Origin: an uncultured Eisenbergiella sp.
Lineage (GTDB): Bacteria; Bacillota; Clostridia; Lachnospirales; Lachnospiraceae
NCBI GenBank assembly: GCA_947630215.1
Contig: CANRGX010000016.1
Coordinates: 1 to 46,381, forward strand
Length of the DNA stretch: 46,381 nucleotides
Direction of reading: 5' to 3'
In this document: piece after piece, positions 1-7,495 of the stretch
Numbering within the stretch: position 1 is the stretch's first letter
Layout: each line of letters starts with the position of its first letter
The notes under the pieces: model-generated
What the model saw: only the letters and a program-made list of their open reading frames with translations
The model's database searches: none
Told to the model about the DNA's origin: nothing
Made by a program: the position numbers and the translations under genes

Positions 1-40
1 AAAAGGCCTCCTATGATTTTTTATTTTATCATAGAAGACC
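1..40 (-). terminator. Rho-independent terminator of the HNH gene
   Basis: On the minus strand a 13-bp stem (arms 28-40 and 5-17, two G-U pairs, 10-base A/T loop) is followed by a T run at 4-1. It starts 27 bases after the stop codon of the HNH gene, so it most likely ends that transcript. Confidence 0.8.
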
Positions 41-66
41 CGTTATAGCTATTTACAGAAAACTTT

Positions 67-1455
67 TCATACACTCGCGGTTCGAATTCCATCCCTAATC
101 TTTTGATACTCCGGATTCATCAAAAAAATGTCATAAAACCACTCTATATGGCTAATAAGCAAATTAAGAACTTTTTGATTGACTTCTTTCTTGTGGAGCT
201 GCACTAACGGCAAGCCGGTAATCGTACTTAACCGGACAAGTTCCTCCTCACTATAATAATCCACTGGGAAATGGTCTCTTTTTTGAGAGTTATGACTGCT
301 GCAAAGGCAGGTCGCAGTTTCGTCAAGACGATAGAGGTAAGCCAATGGCATTGTGTGATCCAACGCCATATCTCTCAGCGCAATCGGATCCGATTTAGGG
401 CCGCACTTAAAGCAACGTCTGTTAAACTTCTCCCAAATATATTGTGAGAACTCTTTCTTTGTTCGCCGCTCAAATTCAAAATGAATCAGATTCCTATCCA
501 GAAGCGTATTGACCAAAATCTCCAGCGCCCGTCGGCGTAGTCCATCTTCTTTAAACTGTTGAGCGTTACGCTGAGGATTCAATGGAGCATTAACAAAGAA
601 TTTTTTGCAGGCTTTACATTCTAGCTGATGTCCATAATAAGAAATTACCTTATTGTCCTCAATCTTCAGTCCTTCTAAATCATTCGCCTTCAATTCTGCC
701 CGATTTTGAATTTTGTAGGCCCTAAACGTTGAATGGATACAAGGTGCACGTTTTTTGCAATGTAAAGAAAAGCCCAATGTTTTTTGTTCATCATCTATGT
801 TAATTGGCAAATATCGCCCACAACGATTGCAGCTTTTTAAAACAACCGGCATACCTTCTATGAACTTTTGGTCGGAAGAAAGATATTGTGTAAATGGAAG
901 ATCTGTGCGAAGATAATACAAATATGGCACATGCATGCCCGTTTTTTGATAAAAACTCTTTGCACAAGAGGTATCTTGAAATTCTTCTTTCGATATTGTG
1001 CCAAAATCAAATGCAATAAAATCTAATATATTCCCCCGTTCCGTCGATATAACCATTTTGACAACAGCATCGGCTAACATCGAATCCTTATTGAGCAGTT
1101 GTTCAGCATGCATACCAATATTTGACCAGCTGTTAGATTCGATAACTTGCCCGTTGCCTTTGTCAAATGTTCTGGTTTCTCCTTCATAACAGAAACTCAT
1201 CTTCAAGGATACAGTTGCCTTCTTTACAGAATGAAGATACCCCCCAAAGGCCAATATGGAAATACCCCTCTCAAAAAGCTCTACTGTGCTGACAAAATCA
1301 CGGGAAAATACAAACGTTACAGTATCACTATTACAGACATATCTGCACGCATGAAGAATTACACACTCCCCGCCCGTTGTCTCATTACAGGTATGATACC
1401 CGCTTTCACGGGTCACTCCTCGACGATGATAAGTTCTTAAATCCTTTTGCTCCAT
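67..1455 (-). CDS. HNH-type zinc-finger nuclease-like protein
   Basis: A 462-residue protein whose C-terminal part (about residues 345-400) carries CFKC, then LDHTMPLAYL, CLCSSHN and KRDHFP. This is an HNH/treble-clef arrangement with a DH core, a second Cys pair and an H/N pair. Further CxxC-type pairs lie upstream (CNRCG near residue 215, CKACKKFF near residue 285), so several zinc sites are likely. The first 200 residues match no family I recognise. The start is preceded by a G-rich SD about 8 bases upstream, and a clear terminator follows the stop. It lies in AT-rich DNA facing the 3' end of a tRNA-Leu. No methyltransferase is visible, so a restriction enzyme cannot be claimed; a homing, phage-defence or mobile-element nuclease is equally possible. 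Nuclease fold likely, role unknown. Confidence 0.7.
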   Translation of the reverse strand: MEQKDLRTYHRRGVTRESGYHTCNETTGGECVILHACRYVCNSDTVTFVFSRDFVSTVELFERGISILAFGGYLHSVKKATVSLKMSFCYEGETRTFDKGNGQVIESNSWSNIGMHAEQLLNKDSMLADAVVKMVISTERGNILDFIAFDFGTISKEEFQDTSCAKSFYQKTGMHVPYLYYLRTDLPFTQYLSSDQKFIEGMPVVLKSCNRCGRYLPINIDDEQKTLGFSLHCKKRAPCIHSTFRAYKIQNRAELKANDLEGLKIEDNKVISYYGHQLECKACKKFFVNAPLNPQRNAQQFKEDGLRRRALEILVNTLLDRNLIHFEFERRTKKEFSQYIWEKFNRRCFKCGPKSDPIALRDMALDHTMPLAYLYRLDETATCLCSSHNSQKRDHFPVDYYSEEELVRLSTITGLPLVQLHKKEVNQKVLNLLISHIEWFYDIFLMNPEYQKIRDGIRTASV

Positions 1456-1519
1456 GATAACCCCCGCATAATTTTAATTCCATAGAAAGTATAGATAATA
1501 TCTTTCATTAATCAACGGC

Positions 1520-2062
1520 TTAGAAATTAAGATATTTATGATATTTCAGATTAGTCTTATATGCATTTGAATTAAAAAAATCTTTATCAAAAAAATTATG
1601 TTCTTTGCCATACTCAAATAAATATTGAAATGTAAATGGAGTACCATTTTTTTTAGAAAAATGATACAGATTATAAAAATAATCTTGTATGCCAGAATTG
1701 CAAAGAATTCTTTCAATCTCATACTTAAAAAATTTATATTCTTTATTGCTAATAATTCTTTGTTTTTTCAAATAACAAATATACGAAAAATATGATAGTG
1801 TTTTATCCATTTTTAATTCCATCTCACCACTCGAATGAAATTCATATGAATACCATGATTCTCCGTAATCCAACAAATAGATTGTGTCCCTAATAAATTG
1901 GTCTGAACGAAGCTTTTCAATCAGTTCATTTATATAACCAGCTCTTTTTAAGGAAACATTTCGGCGCCATTGGTAATAAGCAAATATTCCACCTATGACA
2001 ACTAAAATTAAAGAAATTCCTGCAAAAATATCAGAAATGCTTATTTCTGTTTTAAATGTCAT
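1520..2062 (-). CDS. Single-pass membrane protein of unknown function
   Basis: About 180 residues. One N-terminal membrane helix (ISDIFAGISLILVVIGGIFA, roughly residues 7-27) is followed by YQWRR and a long, charged, probably cytoplasmic helical region rich in Tyr, Phe and Lys. I recognise no domain. A start 30 bases further upstream (2092) is open, but the ATG at 2062 has the better SD (GGCGG at 10 bases) and gives a usual N-out helix followed by positive residues. It has strongly AT-rich codon use, like the neighbouring HNH gene and unlike the genes beyond the tRNA. The two genes may form one accessory module, but no co-transcription signal is evident (65-base gap). Confidence 0.6.
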   Translation of the reverse strand: MTFKTEISISDIFAGISLILVVIGGIFAYYQWRRNVSLKRAGYINELIEKLRSDQFIRDTIYLLDYGESWYSYEFHSSGEMELKMDKTLSYFSYICYLKKQRIISNKEYKFFKYEIERILCNSGIQDYFYNLYHFSKKNGTPFTFQYLFEYGKEHNFFDKDFFNSNAYKTNLKYHKYLNF

Positions 2063-2092
2063 ATCAATTCCGCCCACCCCTTGAAACAACAT

Positions 2093-2544
2093 CTATGTTA
2101 GCTTCTTGCTCTTTGACAATTGAGACCTGATAAATTGTCTCATAAGATTATCCATTAATTCTTCAGAATAAATTTCATAAGTTTACAATATATGTTACGG
2201 TCAAATATGAAAATACAGAAATACTGCCATTGTATTGTTTTTTATCACCACAACAAAAACCAAAGGATGTTTCTGCAACGGCTAGTATAACACAAAATAA
2301 GTGCTTTCGTCTATTATTTCTTCTGTGTGCTGAAAAATATGGTGTCACCACTGCGGTCATTCAGTACAAAACCAACCGGCAGTATATCTATCGCAAAAAC
2401 GTTTCGACAGATTCCTTGAGTCCCTGCACAACTTATTCAGACGATCTGCTATCACCCTAACAAGCATACTCCCCAAGAAATCATCTGACCTCTAATAATT
2501 GCAAACACAATCCTTACGTCGCTTTGGTCATCCTTTGAGTCATG
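2093..2544. other. AT-rich gap without a convincing gene
   Basis: The frames open here (for example 2230-2460 plus, 2175-2360 minus) lack a ribosome binding site and resemble no protein. The stretch lies between the accessory genes and the tRNA-Leu terminator. It could hold decayed mobile-element DNA, but nothing specific is seen. Confidence 0.5.
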
Positions 2545-2573
2545 AAAAAACACACCGCCTTCCACGGTGTGTT
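2545..2573 (-). terminator. Terminator downstream of tRNA-Leu
   Basis: Perfect 9-bp stem on the minus strand (arms 2565-2573 and 2549-2557, 7-base loop) followed by six T. It lies about 110 bases past the mature tRNA 3' end and is the first strong terminator met by that transcript. Confidence 0.75.
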
Positions 2574-2615
2574 CTTCAAATACTATAATAAGAATCAAAC
2601 TTGTTTTTTGCTTTT

Positions 2616-2638
2616 TTTGATTACTCCTTTGATTACTC
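2616..2638. repeat. Two tandem 11-base direct repeats near the tRNA 3' end
   Basis: TTTGATTACTC occurs at 2616-2626 and again at 2628-2638, a 12-base period or about one helical turn. This is 47 bases from the tRNA-Leu 3' end on the accessory-DNA side. Short phased repeats near a tRNA end are a feature of arm-type integrase sites, but no integrase gene is in the window, so this reading is only an inference. Confidence 0.4.
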
Positions 2639-2684
2639 TGCAAAATATATACCCAAAAAGCCCACAAAATAAGATATGATAGAC

Positions 2685-2766
2685 TGCGGAATATGGGACT
2701 CGAACCCATACGCCTTGCGGCACAAGAACCTAAATCTTGCATGTCTGCCAATTCCATCAATTCCGC
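2685..2766 (-). tRNA. tRNA-Leu (anticodon UAG)
   Basis: On the minus strand the acceptor arms GCGGAAT and ATTCCGC pair perfectly, with discriminator A. The anticodon stem CAAGA/TCTTG encloses a loop with TAG, a long variable arm follows (class II, as expected for Leu), and the T arm contains GGTTCGAGTCC. CCA is not encoded. It reads CUA codons. Its 3' end faces the AT-rich accessory region, a common island attachment position. Confidence 0.95.
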
Positions 2767-2783
2767 CGGGATATTACCCCATC

Positions 2784-2812
2784 AGTATAGCCGTTTTCCC
2801 CTCCCCTGTCAA
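2784..2812 (-). promoter_or_regulatory. Sigma-A promoter of tRNA-Leu
   Basis: TTGACA (2807-2812), 17-base spacer, TATACT (2784-2789) on the minus strand, about 18 bases before the mature tRNA 5' end. The -35 hexamer overlaps the TGA stop of the upstream MATE gene. Confidence 0.85.
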
Positions 2813-4200
2813 TCGGTCCGCGGCGGTACCGCCGTCTCCCCGATATGGTTGATCACGGTTTTGGAAATGCGCACCGTAAAAATCAGGCTCAGCGCAAAGG
2901 AAAACACCTCCGCGATAGGGAAGGCAAGCCACACCAGCTCCACCCTGCCCGCCAGCGACAACAGCCACGCCGCCGGAAGCAGCACGATGAGCTGTCGGGT
3001 AAGCGAAACAAACATACTGTAAACACCGTTGCCAAGCGCCTGAAACAGACTGCTGGAAACGATGCCGAAGGCAGCGAACAGAAAGCTGAGACTGATGATC
3101 CGCAGAGCGGGAATCCCGATCTGAAGCATATTCTCCGAGGCGTCAAACAGGTACAAAAGATACTGGGGCGCCAACTGGAAAATCGCCAGCCCCACCGCCA
3201 TAATCGCCAGCGCATAGCACACGCTGAGACGGACGGTGCGAATCACCCGTTCCCTGCGCCCCGCGCCGTAATTGTAGGCAATGATGGGCACCATGCCGTT
3301 GTTGAGCCCAAAGACCGGCATGAAAATGAAGCTCTGCACCTTGAAATAGACGCCGAAAACCGCCGTGGCGGTCGAGGTAAAGCCGATGAGGATCCGGTTC
3401 ATTCCATAGGTCATGACCGAGCCGATGGCCTGCATAACGATGGACGGAATGCCCACCGCATAGATTTTGCCGATGATCTGCAAATCCGGTTTGAATCCCT
3501 TTAAGCTCAGGCGGATTTCCGGGTTATGCTTCAGATTGAAATAAAGCGCCAACCCTCCGGCCAGACACTGTCCAAAAATCGTGGCCGCCGCCGCGCCCGC
3601 CACGCCCAGCTTTGGAAAACCGCACAGGCCAAAGATCAGAATCGGATCGAAAATAACGTTGGTGACCGCCCCCACGATCTGGGTGATCATGGAATATATG
3701 GTCTTTCCCGTGGACTGCAGCAGCTTCTCCAGCATGACCTGGAGAAGCATCCCGATAGAAAACACACAGACGATGCTCAGATATGCGACGCCATATTCCA
3801 CAATCTGTTCGTCCTTCGTCTGCCCCAGATAGAACGGTCTGGCAATAAACAGCCCCACGATCAGAAAAACCAGATAGGTCGCTACGGTCAGAAAAAGACC
3901 GTTCATGGCGGCCTTATTGGCCGTTTTTTCGTCCTTCTGCCCCAGCGCGCGGGACAACAGGGCATTGACCCCTACGCCCGTCCCCGTGCCGAAGGCAATG
4001 AGCAGCGACTGGATCGGAAACGCCAAAGATACCGCTGTCAGCGCGTTCTCATTGATGCGGGAAACAAAAATACTGTCCACGATGTTATAAAGCGCCTGCA
4101 CCAGCATGGAAGCCATCATCGGCAGGGACATGGATAAAAGGAGCCGGTTGACAGGCATGACGCCCATTTTGTTCTCGGCTGTATTCTCCTGTTGCTTCAT
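2809..4200 (-). CDS. MATE family multidrug/Na+ antiporter
   Basis: 463 residues, the usual MATE length, with about twelve hydrophobic helices in two homologous halves. Typical family segments are visible: PMMASMLVQALYNIVDSIFV in helices 1-2, FGTGTGVGVNALLSRALGQ in the helix 2-3 region, and in the second half MPVFGLNNGMVPIIAYNYGA. Members export cationic drugs or metabolites in exchange for Na+ or H+; the substrate cannot be read from sequence. The ATG at 4200 has GGAGG six bases ahead. It is monocistronic: it has its own promoter and a palindromic operator-like site in the 5' UTR, so control by a MarR-like repressor encoded elsewhere is likely. The stop overlaps the -35 box of the tRNA-Leu promoter. 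Confidence 0.93.
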   Translation of the reverse strand: MKQQENTAENKMGVMPVNRLLLSMSLPMMASMLVQALYNIVDSIFVSRINENALTAVSLAFPIQSLLIAFGTGTGVGVNALLSRALGQKDEKTANKAAMNGLFLTVATYLVFLIVGLFIARPFYLGQTKDEQIVEYGVAYLSIVCVFSIGMLLQVMLEKLLQSTGKTIYSMITQIVGAVTNVIFDPILIFGLCGFPKLGVAGAAAATIFGQCLAGGLALYFNLKHNPEIRLSLKGFKPDLQIIGKIYAVGIPSIVMQAIGSVMTYGMNRILIGFTSTATAVFGVYFKVQSFIFMPVFGLNNGMVPIIAYNYGAGRRERVIRTVRLSVCYALAIMAVGLAIFQLAPQYLLYLFDASENMLQIGIPALRIISLSFLFAAFGIVSSSLFQALGNGVYSMFVSLTRQLIVLLPAAWLLSLAGRVELVWLAFPIAEVFSFALSLIFTVRISKTVINHIGETAVPPRTD

Positions 4201-4215
4201 GGGGTTCCTCCGTTT

Positions 4216-4229
4216 ATTAACTAGTTAAT
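4216..4229. promoter_or_regulatory. Palindromic operator in the MATE leader
   Basis: ATTAACTAGTTAAT is a perfect 14-base palindrome between the start-proximal -10 region and the SD of the MATE gene, where a bound repressor would block transcription. TTAACTAGTTAA-like sites are typical of MarR-family regulators, which often control MATE exporters; the cognate regulator is not in the window. Confidence 0.6.
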
Positions 4230-4246
4230 TTTATACTGTCCGGTTT

Positions 4247-4275
4247 ATTATACCGAAAAGAAAGGCCATGTGCAA
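4247..4275 (-). promoter_or_regulatory. Promoter of the MATE gene
   Basis: TTGCAC (4270-4275), 17-base spacer, perfect TATAAT (4247-4252). The -35 box lies inside the terminator stem of the upstream MORN gene. Confidence 0.75.
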
Positions 4276-4297
4276 GTTTTTTCTGCACACAGCCTTT
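4255..4297 (-). terminator. Terminator of the MORN-protein gene
   Basis: On the minus strand AAAGGC and TGTGCA pair with TGCACA and GCCTTT around an A-rich loop, interrupted by a 2x2 TG/TG internal loop, then a CTTTTC tract. It begins 16 bases after the stop of the MORN gene. Confidence 0.75.
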
Positions 4298-4312
4298 GCG
4301 CTGTTTTCCTTT

Positions 4313-5341
4313 TTACGGCATCAGCTCCCCAATGCCCCGTTCCTTGTTGTTGCGCGTAGAAAGCCACAGATAATTTGACTCGTCGTCCACATTCCGGCAG
4401 ACCGGCACCTCCCGCTTATTGGTGGCCGATCCGTAGGGGCTCCACACGCCCTCGTCGGCAATGCCGTTCCATTCCTCCTGGTTGCCGTCCCAGTTGAGCG
4501 TGGTCAGATACATCTCTCCGCTGTATAGGCCATCCTTGAAGGTGCCAATGACATTCTGGATGTAGCGATCCTTCCTGTCCGCCTGGGACAGATCCAGATC
4601 ATAGTGCTCCTGCCCCACGCCGTTTGGCATATCGGAGGCCCACTCGCCCCGGTACATATGGAGCTGATAGGCCCTGTCGGAAACCGTATCGTCGTCATAA
4701 TAAATATAATATTTGATCCATTCCCCGTCTCCCTGACGCATCCCGTCAGACCACTGTCCGTAATAATACGCGTTATCCGCATAGCAGGCAATTCCCAGCC
4801 CGTCTGGCTGCCCCTGGCTGTTGCGCTCGCCATAATAATAAAAGGTATCCGAATCCGCAATGCTTGCCGACATCTTCATAAACCAGGACAGATGCGCGAG
4901 ATCGTCCAGGGCCTCCGTGTTGTTCTGCTCCCAGTAGGACGCCATCTCCACCAGCATCTCCTCGTTGGTTTTATTCACCCCTTCCGCCGCGGCGAACGGG
5001 TCGTTTCCGCTGATGGTGCGCACCGTCCCCTGGGCCGGTTTCGTTTCCGTCTGCTCCTTCTGTTTCCCGGAGGGCAGTTCATTTTCCACACTTTCCGTTT
5101 CGTCCTGTGCCGAAACCGCCGCGGACAGATTTGCACCGGCGCTTTCCGTTTCCGTTTCTGTTTCCGTTTCTGTCTGGGTCTCCGTCTGACTTTCCGAAAC
5201 CGTATACACGCTTTCCGCAGTTTCCCCTGTAGAATCCTTCTCCTGCTTCCTTTCGTTGAGCCTGGCCGCACACAGAATCACGATGATGATCAGAAATACT
5301 ACAATCGCCGCAATCGGGATCAGATCCTTCTTTTTCTCCAT
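4313..5341 (-). CDS. Membrane-anchored MORN-repeat protein
   Basis: 342 residues. An N-terminal membrane anchor (IPIAAIVVFLIIIVILCAA, about residues 8-26) precedes a long extracytoplasmic linker of Thr/Glu repeats (a TETQTETETE run near residue 55). A folded C-terminal part has at least two MORN-type motifs: YYYGERNSQGQPDGLGIACY and AYYYGQWSDGMRQGDGEW. A third, degenerate copy starts with YRGEWASDMPNGVGQEHY. MORN repeats form an extended beta scaffold that binds other proteins or membranes. The Thr/Glu linker suggests it spans the cell wall. The start has AGGAGAGG ahead. It is divergent from the LTA-synthase-like operon, so a cell-envelope role is plausible, but the specific function is unknown. 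Confidence 0.75.
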   Translation of the reverse strand: MEKKKDLIPIAAIVVFLIIIVILCAARLNERKQEKDSTGETAESVYTVSESQTETQTETETETETESAGANLSAAVSAQDETESVENELPSGKQKEQTETKPAQGTVRTISGNDPFAAAEGVNKTNEEMLVEMASYWEQNNTEALDDLAHLSWFMKMSASIADSDTFYYYGERNSQGQPDGLGIACYADNAYYYGQWSDGMRQGDGEWIKYYIYYDDDTVSDRAYQLHMYRGEWASDMPNGVGQEHYDLDLSQADRKDRYIQNVIGTFKDGLYSGEMYLTTLNWDGNQEEWNGIADEGVWSPYGSATNKREVPVCRNVDDESNYLWLSTRNNKERGIGELMP

Positions 5342-5516
5342 CCTGCCGTTCCTCTCCTTTACCCGGATTGTAACATACGTTATCGTTTTTTCCTACCCGT
5401 TATTTCTTAAAAAAAACGAAAGACGCTGTCCTTTTTCTCATGTATATGCGTCAAAAAAGCCCGTCAGTACCGCACTTTTTCAAAAGGCCGAAGGAAAAGT
5501 CTACGGCGGTTGGCGC

Positions 5517-5545
5517 TTGACATCTCCCCCTGCGGCTACTATTAT
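5517..5545 (+). promoter_or_regulatory. Promoter of the LTA-synthase operon
   Basis: Consensus TTGACA (5517-5522), 17-base spacer, TATTAT (5540-5545), about 25 bases upstream of the first start codon, giving a short leader. Confidence 0.85.
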
Positions 5546-5575
5546 GAATAGGGGACAAAAGAAAGAAGGCTTCCT

Positions 5576-7471
5576 ATGAAAAAGTGTCTGAACTGGCTGA
5601 AAAAATACGGTTCGTTTTTTTTCCTGATCCTTATCCCGATTGCCAACTGCTACCTGCTGGATTTATATACCCATAACCCTTTTACTTCCATGGCGCCCCG
5701 TGTTCATGTCATGAACATCCTGCTGTTTGTGTTTCTGGCGCTGTTTTTATTTGCTCTGACGGGACGCGTGCGCGCTGCGCTGATGATCCAGACGGTCTTC
5801 TGCGCCCTTTACGGACTGGCAGGCTATTATGTCCTGGAGTTTCGGGGCGTTCCCATCCAGCCTTGGGACATTCTCTCTCTGGATACGGCGGCCAGCGTGG
5901 CGGGCAATTATTCCTATTCCCTGGAAAAAAACGCGGTTCTGGTTCTGATTGGGTTTCTGCTTCTGCTGATTGTAGAATGTTTCCTCAAAGGCAGGCTGGT
6001 TTTGCAAAAGACCGATCCAACACCCGCTCCGCCCACGCTTTCCAAGGCAAAGCGGAAGCGGCTGGCCAAAAAGGGAATTTCCCTTTCGACCCAGAAGCCC
6101 TCTTTTCTCCGGCGGCTTTTCCACCCCTGGGCCGTCCGCGCCCTACTCGCCCTTCTGTCCGGCCTGTTTCTCTTTGGCTATACTTCCATGCTGCATGACG
6201 AAGAAATTGTAGAAAATAAACTGCGTCTTTACGATAAACTCTTTACTCCCACGGTGATACAGACCCGCAACGGCACACTGACCGCATTTCTCATGGAGCT
6301 GCAGTACATTTCCGTGGAAAAGCCGGAGGGCTACTCCGCCAAAAAGGCGGAGGAACTTCTCTCGTTCTACGCACCCTTGCAGGAGGCGCCAAAGCAAAGG
6401 CCCAACATCATCGTGATCATGAACGAGGCCTTTTCCGATCTGGCCGTGCTGGGAGATTTCTCCACCAATGAGGACTATATGCCCTTTGTGCACAGCCTGC
6501 AGGCCGGCGCCCAGAACACCGTTTCCGGCTACGCCAACGTCTCCGTCAAGGGTGGCAACACCGCCAACACGGAATTTGAATACCTGACCGGCCACACCAT
6601 GGCTTTCCTGCCCTACGGCAGCATTCCCTATCAACAGTACGTGGAGGAAAAACTGCCCTCCATGGCTTCCTGGCTTTCCTCCCTGGGGTATCGTACCGTG
6701 GCCATGCACCCTTACCGCGCGGCCGGATGGGAACGCAATACGGTCTATCCCGCTTTCGGATTTGAGGAAATGCACTTTCAGGAATTTTTCAAGGGCGCGT
6801 CCAAGGTGCGCAATTATGTCAGCGATCTGGCGGACTATGAAAAGATTGTGAAGGTCTTTGAAAGCAAGCCTGCCGATGAGCCCCTGTTTCTGTTCAACGT
6901 GACCATGCAGAACCATTCCTCCTACAGCGACTGGAACAAATACGATAACTTCCACCCGGATATCACCGTGGACAATTCGAGTTCCAAGCTGCTGCCGGCC
7001 TACCTGTCTTTGATGAAACTGTCCGACCAGGCCATCGAGGCGCTGGTAAATTATTTTGCCGGGCAGGAGGAGGAAACCGTTCTGGTCTTCTTCGGAGACC
7101 ACCAGCCCACGGATTCCATTGCCAATCCCGTTCTGCGTCTGCAGGGAAAGTCCTGCGAAACGCTTTCGGATGAGGAGGAAGCCCTGCGCTATAAGGTGCC
7201 CTTCTTCATCTGGGCCAATTTCGATATTGAAGAAGCGTCCAACGTCGATACCAGCGTCAACTATCTGGGAGCCAGAACGCTGGAGGCCGCCGGACTTCCC
7301 TTGCCCGCCTACTTCAGCTTTTTAAGGAATCTGGAAACCGAGGTGCCCGTCATTTCGGCCAGCCATATCACCCTGGCGGACGGGACGTTTTCCAGCGTCA
7401 AAAACCACCGGGATCTGCTTTCGGACTACCAGATCCTGCAATACTATCAGATGTTTGATCACAAGGAGTAA
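5576..7471 (+). CDS. LTA-synthase family phosphoglycerol transferase
   Basis: 631 residues: five membrane helices in the first 205 residues, then an extracellular alkaline-phosphatase/sulfatase fold. Family metal and catalytic residues are visible: Glu284 in NIIVIMNEAFSD, the nucleophile Thr329 in GGNTANTEF, the DH pair at about 508-509 in VFFGDHQP, and a substrate histidine in MQNHSSY near 447. Such enzymes move glycerol-phosphate from phosphatidylglycerol onto teichoic acid or other envelope glycans. The cytoplasmic loop after the fourth helix (residues 145-185) is unusually long and basic. It is the first gene of a plus-strand operon with a YfhO-type protein and asnA. Whether it makes lipoteichoic acid proper or decorates another polymer cannot be decided from sequence. 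Confidence 0.9.
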   Translation: MKKCLNWLKKYGSFFFLILIPIANCYLLDLYTHNPFTSMAPRVHVMNILLFVFLALFLFALTGRVRAALMIQTVFCALYGLAGYYVLEFRGVPIQPWDILSLDTAASVAGNYSYSLEKNAVLVLIGFLLLLIVECFLKGRLVLQKTDPTPAPPTLSKAKRKRLAKKGISLSTQKPSFLRRLFHPWAVRALLALLSGLFLFGYTSMLHDEEIVENKLRLYDKLFTPTVIQTRNGTLTAFLMELQYISVEKPEGYSAKKAEELLSFYAPLQEAPKQRPNIIVIMNEAFSDLAVLGDFSTNEDYMPFVHSLQAGAQNTVSGYANVSVKGGNTANTEFEYLTGHTMAFLPYGSIPYQQYVEEKLPSMASWLSSLGYRTVAMHPYRAAGWERNTVYPAFGFEEMHFQEFFKGASKVRNYVSDLADYEKIVKVFESKPADEPLFLFNVTMQNHSSYSDWNKYDNFHPDITVDNSSSKLLPAYLSLMKLSDQAIEALVNYFAGQEEETVLVFFGDHQPTDSIANPVLRLQGKSCETLSDEEEALRYKVPFFIWANFDIEEASNVDTSVNYLGARTLEAAGLPLPAYFSFLRNLETEVPVISASHITLADGTFSSVKNHRDLLSDYQILQYYQMFDHKE

Positions 7472-7495
7472 GCCGCAAAAAGGATGGAGGAAAAA

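Noticed and set aside
67-2092. Restriction-modification system
   Set aside because: No methyltransferase or specificity subunit is visible, so the HNH protein alone does not support this call.
2230-2460. Open frame of 76 codons on the plus strand in the gap beside the tRNA
   Set aside because: No ribosome binding site, no recognisable sequence, unusual composition.
2452-2760. Open frame of 102 codons on the minus strand
   Set aside because: It is made of the tRNA-Leu gene, its downstream terminator and AT-rich spacer; no independent coding evidence.
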